Source of the DNA: Styela clava
Lineage: Eukaryota; Chordata; Ascidiacea; Stolidobranchia; Styelidae
Length of the DNA: 64,000 bases
Direction of reading: 5' to 3'
NCBI RefSeq assembly: GCF_964204865.1
Contig: NC_135254.1
Coordinates: 20,837,001 to 20,901,000 of the forward strand
The first letter of the stretch is position 1. The number at the start of each line of letters is the position of its first letter. Positions 38,788 to 59,660 of the stretch are shown in pieces. A program made the position numbers and the translations under genes. The notes beneath the pieces are model-generated. The model did no database searches. It saw only the letters and a program-made list of their open reading frames with translations, and was not told the origin of the DNA.

Positions 38788-41700
38788 TATTTTTTCTGGA
38801 TCATTTCAAAACCAAAATAGTTTAAAAGCAAATACGTCGACAAGAAAAATACGTCGATGCAACCAAGGATTATTTTTACATTTGCGTTTTAAACAGGCAA
38901 ATCTAGGCCCACAAAGATCATTAGGATAATATTTATGCTAATACTGAAATTCTAAATCTAACTTATTTATGTGATGAAATACAGCTGTACCAACTTACAG
39001 TTAATAAAATAGAATGAACGAATAAGCGAGTACGCAAAACTAAAACTTTTGATCTTACATACTTCTGTCGCTGCCAGTTATATATAGTGCGTAAGTGTTG
39101 ACAGTTCATGATTACATTGTTATTCGTTAAGTATAAACAAGTACTATAAAACAGGGAAACTTGAACAGGGAAAATGAAATTAAACTTCTAATCTCCTCGT
39201 TTTATACATTTTAGACGCTTAGTAGTGAGGTAGAGTAAAGGTAACAGAATGCCATTAATGAAATCGTTCCGGTATAAAATTTATTGCTTTCGATCAAGGC
39301 AATCATGCAATAAATAGCAATATGATGACCATTGACACAAATTAATTCTTAATCGCCTGGTTATAAAATTGGTGTCACTACCTGACATTACCGACCTCAA
39401 GTCGAATAGCACAAAGTATGGTGGCTTCCGAAGCTGAATGTTTTAGGTAAATCAAACATACTCAACAACAACTGATTTTGTATATGTGTCATGTCGTTAA
39501 AGAAATCAATTTTGGAAGACAGATTTCAAATCCTTGATTCAAAATAAAATCCCTTTTAAACAGAGTGACTCCAAAATAGAACCAATAAAATCTTAATTAC
39601 TTCTACATAAATGAAGAAAATTTGTTAAACACCTGAATTTCTGTTTGCTTGCGATTGCACCCAAAAAATCTACTAACCTGGCAAGCTTTCACTAAAATTA
39701 TGTTCTTTCATAATTTGTTGGGGCCACTCTGTATAAGTGTTTTAATCACTTTACGATGCCATCGCTATTTTAAATTAAATGATACAAAAATAAGTAACTG
39801 CTCATTTTTTCAAATGTCGTTCACTGGCTGGAAGAACAATTTGGTTAATTTGAATGGCTTTGGTATCAGGATAATATATATATAAGCTGTAGCTCGACTT
39901 TCAGCAGCAATTTTAAGTCAGTAACCTGTATTTTTGATATCCTATTCCAGTGTTCATTTTGGTATGTCAATTTCGGAAACTAAAATACGAATACCATATA
40001 CGGAAAGGTTCGAATTATAAACTCATTTGCGTAGTTTCGTGCACAATCTCAATCGTAGTGTGTTAACTTTTTTGCACCAAATAACTATATTCTATTTTTT
40101 TTGTTCAATACATTTTCTACTTCATAGGAATTTTAAAGTATTCTATTGACATTGCAATAAATATACCGGTAAATCCTATATTAAATAAAATGCACGTCGG
40201 GTTAATTTTATTAGAATGGCAAAATACGCATTGACGGTCAAATGTTCGAAATTGTTAATAAAGTGACGATTCGGTGTTGTAACTCAGTAATAGACTGATA
40301 GTTATATAAAAATGTTTTTTCAATGCGTCAGAGTTTTATTACACAGCATAACTTACGTTATGTAATGATTGATACTTGCGCTAGCGTCACGCAACTAAGG
40401 GCGGGCGTCAAAGGTGCGTAATAATTGGTAATAAATTTGAAATCGTAAATAAATTGGCATTCCGGGGGTATATTACTCAATTATAAAGACTAATAATACA
40501 AAGTTTTTTGAATGCGTCAGATTTTTATTGTACAGCATGATTTACGGGGTTTAGAAGCATGAAGGGCGGGGGTTAGAGGTATCAGATTTAATGTACTTTA
40601 ATTTGCCTAGCATCTAAATATTAAATGGTTTGTATTGGGTGTAATCATTCTAAATGTTTATGGAGAATTTCTGTCTGACATGAGACCTCACTGAAGCATC
40701 CGAATGTTATAATCGATACAAGTTAGCAACGAAATTGAAGATTACAGACGTCGTCTGTGTACTTTTATTTCAATAATAAGACGCATTTGACAGTAACCCC
40801 CGAACTCGTACATACAGAAGAGCGAACGCATATTGCTCTAATTCATAATATTTGTTTAATTAAAATAAACATACAACATTTCATCTCTTGGCTGGTTATC
40901 ACGAACACTTTATGTTGTTCATTCTTGAATTTTAATTGAAGTGAGTGGAAATATCAACCCTGGCAACACATTTTTATCGTCAGTAACTCAGGTAATTCAG
41001 GTAATTAACACAGTAACCCCAAATAACGTGATAGGCTGAGTGACATACACATACATATGGCGAACCACGGCCTATCGTCCGGTTGCCAGTCAATGTCGTA
41101 TATATATGGATGGAGAAATTTAGAACGTTTCGTTTACTGTAATGCGAAAGAAGATTATTAACGGTTAGAAGAAACGAACGTGCGATAGGTTGTTTAGAAT
41201 TTTATTTTTATTTTTCGATTCTAAAGCAGGGCTACTCAGCTATTTCCACTAAAGGTCCGTACACAAAATTTAAAAATGACCGGGGTACTCCGGAAGTATG
41301 CGCACCAAGATGTCGCATAACGTGAACCCTTACCTGGTACACAACCTGAGTTCAGGTTGTGCGCCATATTGGTGCGCATACTTGAGGAGGTCCCCAAAAA
41401 TAATATTTTAACTATGTAAACAAAATTCCAAATGCATGATTTGACGAAATACAAGAGCAATGCTTAATATAGCACTTCGATACCAGTATGACAAGGCTTC
41501 ATTTGTGTAGCTGAGCGCCGACTTTGCTGAAAAGATATATATATATATATATGAATGTTCGCCCCGAGAATAGCACCCGTAAAAATATATATATATTCAA
41601 GACTGAAATTTGGAATTTATTAGTTGCGGGAAAGAACGATTTTCTCCAAGCAATATTGAGAAAAACCATGTTTGGTGACGTAAAAACTGAAATGTTAGCG

Positions 41701-43427
41701 ACCGCATCGCTTTGCTAAAAATTTTGTGTACATTCTATGCTCTAAAAATATTATATTGCTATAATAATTTTTTTCTCGGTGGTTTATCGGAAACCACTTT
41801 ACAATACGATTGCAAAAGGAAAAGAAACGATGTATTCAAAGTCAAGAAGCAGCTGCGGTCCCAATTTAATACCAGAAAGGTCCGAATTCGGACCGAGGAC
41901 CACCAGTTGAGTAGTCTCGGAATGCGTGGGAAAAAATTGCGGGTAATGGATCTTAAGGTTCGACCATAGAGTTGCATCCAGATGATTTTTTCTACCCTTG
42001 CTCTCTATTATAACCGAAGTAGATGGATACCGAAGGCGGAAAATGGTTATAAGGGTCATTGCTGAATACTAACATTCTTCGACTACAATTAGGCGGCATG
42101 CGTGTGATTGATTATTTGCTGCCAGTCATCCAAGGTGTAATAACTTGACAATTCGAAAAGATTGTCCACCAACCCGTAGCGTATTACGTTTCAATAGCTA
42201 CCTGGTATCTTGTTTGAACGAAATGCAAAACTCTCCATAAGGAATTACGACAACATCAGAAATTTTTGTATTGTCTGGGACATAATTTGTCATTATTACA
42301 GAACAGAAATTAAATGTTCGTCAGAGAAATTTGAAGCATATTGCTCGGTTTTCGTTTTTAATAAAAGAAATCTGATAGTGTGTACTGGATTAAGATAGAT
42401 ATAAAACGACTTCAAAATACATATGCTAAAATAATTCAACGTTGGTTTCGCAGAACCAGTCATCAGTTTCGTGTATGAAAAGAACAGCAGCAACATCATG
42501 TCATGATATCGAACTGAAACGGTTCTGTATGAATCAAGTTTATTTATTATCACTCGATTTCAGATGTAAATATGGTAACAATTTTGGATGTGAAAAAATT
42601 TACAGCATGAATTTGTAAAATGAATAAAAACAAGAAAGCAATGCTCAAATATATGGACACGTTTACATAGCGAAGCAGTCCCTTACCCTTGACGCTACCG
42701 GTAGCCTAAAAAATTCGCGAGTTTCGCGGAGCAAGAATTTACCGAATGAAACGGGACAGCCAGTGTTCCATGGTTAAAATAATACAGCGAAACTTTCGAC
42801 GAAATATCAGATTTCATACGAAATTTAGCAATAAAAAAAGTAATAGCCTTCTGTAAAAAAAATCCATCTTTAACCACTGAAAAGCATTCGGTCCAGTAAT
42901 CGAAGAGAAAAGCGACTTTTTAATAACTATGTCAAAAAACAAGAACAACAATAAAAATACCAAAACGATCGTTGTGTCCAATAACAACACTTGTTGTCAA
43001 CTTGTCTAACAAGTCGTCGGTGACACATCGAGCTCCATTTAAATATGTTATAGTGACATGTGTGAGTTGAATCTGATGAATCAGTTATTTCCTCCAAAAC
43101 GAGTTGTGAGTCACTTTTCTCGATGTGGAACCTGGTTTTATTGAACATCGTGAAATCAAAGATTGAGCTGTAAACAATTAAACAAAAAACAGGTTGTGAT
43201 ATAATGCGATTATTACAATCAAAATGGCTCTTATACTTTTTCTATTGTAGTCAGGAAAGGTCTAAAATAAAGAGAGAAGATTTAGATGTAAAAATTAGGA
43301 CATCAGCCAATATGACAACTCGTTCTTTGTCGTGATTTTCCAGCACGAAGAGACATTTACTTACATTGCAGTTTCATATTGCATCTATATTATAGTTTAT
43401 TATTATCTTGAATATTTTGCGTGTGCT
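38788..43427. other. Intergenic region between divergent astacin genes A and B
   Basis: The two genes point away from each other, so this 4.6 kb should hold both promoters. A TATA-like CTATATATAA on the minus strand at about 39079-39088 is a candidate for gene A. A short duplicated segment lies at about 40310-40375 and 40500-40565 (AATGCGTCAGA, TTTTATT, ACAGCAT). The MITE at 41280-41395 lies here, inside what may be a degraded hAT element starting at 41227. I see no coding exon. Confidence 0.45.
41280..41395. mobile_element. MITE with GGNGCTCC-type ends, copy 4 (116 bp)
   Basis: The ends are CCGGGGTACTCCGGAAGTATGCG and CGCATACTTGAGGAGGTCCCC (each read in two parts). The flanks are AAAAATGA and AAAAATAA, a 7/8 target duplication. 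The centre is a tight inverted repeat around CTGAGTTCAGGTTGTG. It is a short form like 28825-28928. Confidence 0.75.
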
Positions 43428-46400
43428 ATGGAAAAGAAAAACAATTTGCTGTTTTTGGCAGTGTTTCTTATGGCGTTGAGTTATGCTCCAACCTGCCAGG
43501 GACAAGATGAATTAAAATGTCAGAACGTACCTTACGACTGTGAAACAAAATGCCTTAATTACGATGTGGATAAAGAAACGGGGTGTACAACGTGCCAATG
43601 TGTGGAGTTAAATGGTGAATGTTTACCGATATTTTTCATTACAAAAACGTTAATATGTAGAAAAAGTGAGAGTATTACCTTTTGTGTCCTGACAAAAAAG
43701 TATACATATATATCGCAATGGAAAATTTGCCAAAAATATTTCCTAATAATAAACATTGATGTATGTTAAAATCATTTTCAATATTGCAAGAATAGATAGA
43801 TACACGTTGATAAATTCATAAATACAAAATGATGTTCACCTATTTCAGGGTTGTTTGAAATGGATATCAAATTTGATGATAGAACTGAAAAGATGGCAAT
43901 GAGTCTTCTTAATAACAAAGGGAAAGCTGCCGGTACAGCTATAACAAAATGGTTTTTGTGGCAAAACAAAGAAACCGGAAATTGGCTGATTCCTTACCGA
44001 TTGGACAATAGCCTTTGTAAGCATTTTAAATCGATCATTTTTGGACCAGTTCTGGCGATGACCTACCTGTAATGTCGAACTGCGACGGATTTACGAATCC
44101 TTTGATAGCAATGTGGCCAACCATACCGTCTTAATTAGGAACCAAGGATTTGGATGGATATATGGTCTCGATTAATAATTAGGTGGAGAGATATATGGCT
44201 TCCATGTAGATGTAGTTTTAATTTTAAGAGTGGATAACAGTGGCAATATGGTCACCATTCATATCATTTTTTTTTATTCCGATGATACCAATTGCCATAA
44301 ATATTTACCTAAAACACGTTATGTGATATTTTTATTTCATGATATGGACTTGAATTGTCACAAATTCTGTACTGATAATTATGTTCGTGAAATTTCAGCC
44401 AAAACTGCAGTACAGGCGATCGAAGATGCAATTGCTGATTATCATGCCAACACATGCATTCAATTCATACCTTGGTCAGGAGAAAACAAATATATTTTAT
44501 TTTTCGTTGGTGGTGGATGTTGGTCGTATGTCGGCGTTAGATCAAGCGGTGTGAATGAAGTAAGGAAGTCTTTTTCAATTCTATTAATAGGATAGGATTT
44601 ACATATTTATCCCGAGGAAAAGAAAGCCGATAATACGACTTAACCATATGTCGAACTACGGTCTCTTGTCCGGTTACTATTCCATGTCGGATATTGGCTT
44701 AGTTAGTTATTTGTTTTCGGAAGCATGGACTTGAACAATACTTAATTAGGGTGACCATCGGTATATATATGACTGGAGGCATCTTTACAACATAATTTTT
44801 CCAGCTTTCAATCGGAAACGGCTGTGAAACGAAAGGAATTGTAATTCATGAACTTATGCATGCACTTGGATTTTGGCATGAGCAATCTAGACCAGATCGT
44901 GATGATTATATCAAAATTATATGGGAAAATATCCAAAAAGGTGGGAATATCAAAATGTTGTATTTTAATCGGTTTACTTTTGTATCCGTGGTATTATTTA
45001 GTATTGAAGGTTGCGCATAAAATCTACACTGCTAGATTTATACAAAAGAATATGTAGTGCTCCCGTAGTATATATGTGTACCAGGTTAGGACATAATTTA
45101 ATTCCTATTTTAGTTCTATTGCGAGTTCGGGGACTGCCTGTGTTAGCCAAGTGAATATACCCCCTGTCCATAGGTCTCAGTTCCTTTACACAACTTGATG
45201 TAAAGTAGACAAACGAATTAATTGCCTCCGTATTTGTACACTTCTGGTTCTGGAGCGCCGAATATGTAATTAAGATGTAGCGCGTTGTCATCGCTGGGAA
45301 ACATGAACTAATTAGTTGAAAATTCAAGTCGTAAAGGAAACATGACCCCACATACATCAAGATAAAATACCATATTTGCATGGTTCAATACAATGTTGTT
45401 AAAACTTAAACTATCCTTTTTTTCGTCGTACTTCAGTATATTGTGCGCACGTGCTTTTTAAGGTTAATCCCGTATTACCGCTTTGCAGGTTTAGAGAGTC
45501 AATTCCAAGTGCTGCACGATGTCGACCATTACGGTTCCGAGTATGATACATTTTCTGTGATGCATTATCCTAACTGGGCTTTTTCTAAAAACGGGAAAGA
45601 CACCATAACAAGAGCAGACGGGAGTGAATTTGAGGATTATCAGGTTGTCAATGAACCTGTATAGTTTGGGGTCATCATCCCTATAAATAAGACTAGGGTT
45701 GTCCGAGTATCACATTTATTAACTATATTCAGCAAAATATTGAAATTTCAAGTATATCATGCAGGTTACTTGTTAACATTTTTTCAGTATAATAGGCTTC
45801 TAGTGTTTTCCAAGCGTTCTCTCCTTCGTTTCTGGCGAAGGCTATCATGATTGTACCAATACTATTCGTGTTTCACCATTAAACCATTTGCCTAATATAC
45901 CAACAATTCTAGACTTTTCTGATCAAATCTAAACGACAAATGATTTTAAAAATCTTTTTCATGTCAGTTTATCGTGACAATAGGCGGATTCATGCATGGT
46001 GATGAGTCTTCTAGACTTGAATTTTTTTTGGAAGTTCACATGTATTATACTGGGTCCCACTAAAGTGTACGTTGTTCGTTGAAGTTAAGAACATATTTAC
46101 CACTATTGCATCGTTTTCAATACAATATGATATTTATACTTACTTGTTCGCAATATTTTCAACAGCGTCAAGAATTTGCTGCTTCAGATATCCAACAGAT
46201 AAATACCATGTATCAATGCAGTGAGTAGAGAAGTCAATTATGTTTTGTGTGCATAGTTGGCAACATTTTGATACCGAAAAATGCAAATATTGTCAACAGA
46301 ATCATTACCAAACCGCATTTAGTTAAACAAAAGATCTTCAAACAGGTGAAAAACGACTTTTGGCACCAGACAGCATCGTGATGCGACAATACAGCACAAT

Positions 46401-47552
46401 AGTAGTAAAAAAAGTCCAACGTATAACAAGTAATTTTTAGGAAAACATATTCTATGCTAGCAAAATTTAATTGCTTATTAATATCTGCAGGTGGTGTTGG
46501 CATTGGAATTACTCCATCTTCCGGAAATTCATCCACACCGGCACCAACGACGGGTAAAAATTACTATTGCCATATTTTATAAAGTTGCGATGAGCATCAA
46601 TAACAAACACACAGTATTTATGCCTTTTTTTACAGTGATATGAGTTATTATAAATTGCCCTGTTAAATTACATCCTAGTTTTCTTATATATATAAATGCT
46701 AAGAAAAGTATTCATTGATGCATCTCACATGATATTATAAATAACAACTGACTGCTTGAATGGTTTCTATTTGCACAATAGAAAATATTGTTTTGATAAG
46801 TTTTTGTTTGCTTCTATTGTCAGCAAGTAGGTTAAAACACAATGTTCAACTACTTTAGCAGCGACTTCGACTGAAAGCACCTGTGCGGATATTTTGCCAA
46901 TCCGCAAATGTGAGAAAGCAGAGAGGAAAAATAAATGCAATAAGAAGAAAGTTTGGAAAAACTGCATGAAAACGTGCGGACGTTGTAGCAACGCGCCCGA
47001 AAAGGATGAAGGTAATAAATTGGAATAAATAGCCGAATAAATCTAGATCACGAATCACTATATGATCTAGTAATAAAAAATAAAATTTTGTCTGTACATA
47101 AACAAAAACTTGGGCAAGGTAGATAGCATGGATGACTTTGCGATGTCGGGCGTATGAATGAAGAGTTGAAAAAAAAAATGTTTGTTTCAGATTTTAAACG
47201 TTATGTTTATTTACCCGATTGTAAAATATCTAAATCAATATATATTATTACGTGGTCGCGTCTTAAATATCTGTACGAGTAAATGGGGCTATTGTATTGC
47301 AAGAAATGATTTAATTATTTTTATTGATATTGACGTATGGATAGTTTAATACTGTTATAAAAATATGTTATCTGTAGGCTAATTGAGTAAGCATCAATTT
47401 GTAATGGTTTAATAAATATTATTTTTTTCATCAAACTGCCAACAGATTGTAAAGACGATGAGCGTTATGAATGCAAACAATTGGTTGACTATTGCGAAAG
47501 ATCAGATGACGTCATGAATGCTTGCCCCCTATCTTGTGGCACTTGCAAGTAA
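43428..47552 (+). CDS. Astacin metalloprotease B: 6-Cys module, astacin domain, two ShKT domains
   Basis: 394 residues, predicted secreted zinc endopeptidase (M12A). Exons: 43428-43614, 43849-44016, 44399-44559, 44805-44940, 45489-45643, 46166-46220, 46491-46553, 46859-47011, 47446-47552 (stop TAA). Signal peptide about 1-25. Six Cys (31, 38, 42, 53, 56, 58) have the same spacing as in A and C. The propeptide motif is LFEMDIKFD. The catalytic domain has zinc helix [17 protein letters not shown] (His187, His191, His197, base Glu188), then Met-turn SVMHYPNW. The domain closes with [12 protein letters not shown] Ser/Thr/Pro linker exon follows, then two six-Cys ShKT domains on separate exons; the first is Lys-rich and the second acidic. 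Exon boundaries and phases match genes A and C, so the three arose by duplication. It lies tail to tail with gene C. Confidence 0.92.
44625..44790. repeat. Dispersed repeat copy in an intron of astacin B
   Basis: Inverted relative to 33885-34125 and 56570-56830. It shares CGATAATACGACTTAACCATATG, CCGGTTACTATTCCATGTCGG and TTAGTTATTTGTTTTCGGAAGCATGGAC, the last at 44703-44730. It is a truncated copy. Confidence 0.55.
45056..45259. mobile_element. MITE with GGNGCTCC-type ends, copy 5 (204 bp)
   Basis: A perfect 8-bp target duplication GAATATGT lies at 45048-45055 and 45260-45267. The ends are AGTGCTCCCGTAGTATA and ACTTCTGGTTCTGGAGCGCC. The interior matches 50381-50593 in opposite orientation, including GTTCTATTGCGAGTTCGGGG and TTAGCCAAGTGAATATACC. 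It lies in the intron before exon 5 of astacin B. Confidence 0.85.
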
Positions 47553-49345
47553 ACGAAGACTTGACCGCTCGTGTTATTCAGATTGCCATTTGAATCAAAT
47601 ACAATACATACATATGAGACATTTTCTTTCACTACAAAATGAGACTGGTATAATCAAATCATCTTTTTAATTTTTTTTTCGATTATCCAATTATAGTGAT
47701 AAATTGTTAACGTTACCTACTTCAATTCAAACAAAGTGGATAATAGCGAGTTTATAACATGTATATAATATTGACGATGACACCATAATAAGAATTGATG
47801 TATTTCTGAAGTGTTGGTGTCAAATAGAATTTTCAAATTTCTTTACAACACTGTCCTTGCTGGTATATTTATTATATCTGTAAAATCTATGACGTTCAAA
47901 GCTATTTTTAGGGAAATATTCTTTTTTACATCACTGAAACACGACGACAATTCCAAATGCCTGTTTCGGTACAACCCAACACTCTTTAAAATGGTATTGC
48001 TCGAAATATATTTTAAAACGTTTCTGACATTTATTATTACCAGAATTACATACAATGATATAAACTGTAATTAAACGAAGGGTATTTTCAAATATGAATA
48101 ATTATACAGTCAGCTTGTGTCAGTAGGGCCTATAATATAATAACACTACAATGTTGCCGCACAATATTTTTTAATTCGAATTCGAATATGTAAGAAATGG
48201 CGAACGTGTTTAAGTGTCGCATGGCGCATCATTCTTTTCACTTTCATTTGAATGTTGTTTTCAAAACCGTCACATAGTTCGAATAATTTGATTAGCTGAA
48301 AGAATTTGTAGATTCATTCAATTATTAAGACTCTCCATTAGAAAGATTTATACACCCCAACAGAGACGATCAACGAGACGAGTTTGGTCGGAACTGTCCC
48401 ATCTTAGAAAGTCTTCATTTGTGTTCCTCAGGTCGTCTAATCGAGACTAGACTAGCTTTTTCAACTGGGTACCATCATCTTTGCAGTATATTTTCATCCG
48501 TAAACAGTATCCAGGACATTTTGGCTTGTTCAATTTTTTACTCGCAGACATTTGCAATCATGCTTCCATGGAGTTAGTTTTAGAACACTATGACGTTTTA
48601 AAGCAGGTTAGATACCATGCAGATCCTGTACGGACTATAAACAAGATTATATTCGTTAATTTGTGGCTGATACTGATTTTCATTTATATATATATATCTA
48701 TATTTATTGAAGTGCAAATATATCTGTGGATGCAATGTCCACGGTGCAAAAATTCATGGGTGTGAATTCCTTGGGTGCAGAAATTCGAGGGTATAAACTT
48801 CCGTGACTCCAAACTTTTATCGGTTCAAATGTCAATAAGTGCATAATCCGAAGGTGCAAAGATCCACGAGTGCAAATATCCTGGGATGCTAACATTCATA
48901 GATGCAAATGGACGTGCGTGAAAACGAAGATGGGTTCAGAAGTGCTGTCACATGTTCCGTGTCATTTATATACATACATACTGAACTTAATAATTTAGGT
49001 ATATTTAAAATGAATGCTTCACGATTTGTCATGGTATATTGGCATGTAGCTTGACCCCTCGATTACGTATGTAGGCTATACGCCTTTATAAGTGACTGGC
49101 CACCCGTTTTCGAGTCTCCGATGAACGTACACAATATTTTCGTGACGTTCTAATTTCATTGTCACGTACTTACTTACGTTCACGCACGCTACTTGCTTTT
49201 CAACTTAAACTACAGTACTTTCAAGAAAATTTACGTATGTGCGCATTTCTTCATGTTCATCCTACACACCAAAACCCTGACACCAGAAATGTTTGTGTGC
49301 CACACTCATTGTTTGTTTTACCAAATTATTTATAATATTTATTAT
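47553..49345. other. Gap between convergent astacin genes B and C
   Basis: It holds the 3' UTRs of B (from the left) and C (from the right). No coding exon is seen. A block of short degenerate repeats lies at 48712-48916. The remainder is AT-rich. Confidence 0.5.
48712..48916. repeat. Array of degenerate short units, (GGTGCAAATNTCCNTG)n-like, single orientation
   Basis: About a dozen units are spaced roughly 15-18 bases apart, each built on G(G/A)TGCAAA or a variant. Examples are AGTGCAAATATATCTG, CGGTGCAAAAATTCATG, AGGTGCAAAGATCCACG and AGTGCAAATATCCTGG. The same unit fills both arms of 51222-51970 in opposing orientation, so this is probably one arm of such an element. Confidence 0.65.
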
Positions 49346-58440
<9,095 letters not shown>

Positions 58441-59660
58441 CGCTTCACACGACTCTTTTCCGAGTATTATAGGTACTCTATCGTATTCTATTTCACAGAT
58501 TTGAGAATTTTGCGTTTTTCCTGTGCTTGTGTTTAAACTACAAGGCTACTTTGTCGATGATATCGATACGACATTGCTTTGTAACATTTCCACAAATTAC
58601 CAATGAATCAACCTACAAATCATCAGTTAGTAGGTATTTCATGTAAAACAAATTTTTATGAATAACTCACAGTGAAATCTCTACATTATTTTAATATTAA
58701 CTAAAAACTCGATTTCAACGGATTGAACAAAACCCCCCAGCTGATTCAGTGGTACTGTTCAGGTTAGGCCTTGTTGGTGCTTAAGCTCAAAACATAAACA
58801 TAGATGTATACTCAAAATTCATCGAACCTGCTTATGTCCGTGGTGGTGGAACGTTCGAAAAAGTTCATAAAAATTTGTTAGTCAAATTTATACTATTCAA
58901 TTTGCGATACGCTTTGTTGGACATTGATTAGCATTAGACTATCCAGACTTCGAGCCCGTTATTCATATATCGAGGTGTTAATCAGGTGATCTACTGCGTC
59001 AAATAGAATCGTTGGTCCCTACCCCCCAACCGAACAAAACAAAATCTGTATGAATCGTGAAATTATATTGTCCAATGCCACAAACTGTAATTAAAAATCA
59101 TTCACATTCCACAACGAACTAAAAATGTTCTAATCAAGTTTATTAAATATATAAAACAATAGTCGTCAAAATGAGATATACAGGAATAAGTGTAATAAAA
59201 TAATGTTATAAAACGGCGATTTTCAACCGAGGGCCCGTGGACCTCAAGTGGGCCACAGAGTAGTTGAAGAAGACTACAATGTTAGGCGCAAAAGTTATTT
59301 TACTTTTCTCTTCGCAAGAAAACTGCCCGTTCTTACATTTTTTTATTGGTTAATAAGGTTATTTGACAGAATGTTTTTACTTTGTTGAGCAAGAATTGTT
59401 TGAACATAATGGGATTTGAAATCTACCAATCAAAATAACGCTATTAATACTACTGGAATGATACATAGGAAGGGCCATGAGTGCTAAAAGCATCCGCAAG
59501 GGGGCCACGAGCCATAAAAGGTTGGGAACCACTGAAATATGACATATAATTGCCAAGCTCTTGTCACTGTTTCATTGGTTGGCAACGTGCCAGATAAGCC
59601 GATAAAATAGTAGACTGAAAGGAAAAAAAGTGATTCTTTTCCATGCGATTCATATTTAAA
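58441..59660. other. Upstream region of astacin C and 3' side of the CNG channel gene
   Basis: Both neighbours are on the minus strand. The promoter of astacin C should lie just right of 58440, but I recognise no TATA box or other motif. A degraded hAT-like element occupies about 59224-59525 (CGGCGATTTTCAACCG left, GGTTGGGAACCACTG right, GGGCCAC motifs inside), with no clear target duplication. Confidence 0.4.

Noticed and set aside
41227-41918. Possible hAT element with CAGGGCTACTCAGC left end and GAGTAGTC right end around a MITE
   Set aside because: The ends look related, but no matching target duplication is present and the right boundary is unclear, so it is not listed as a separate element.
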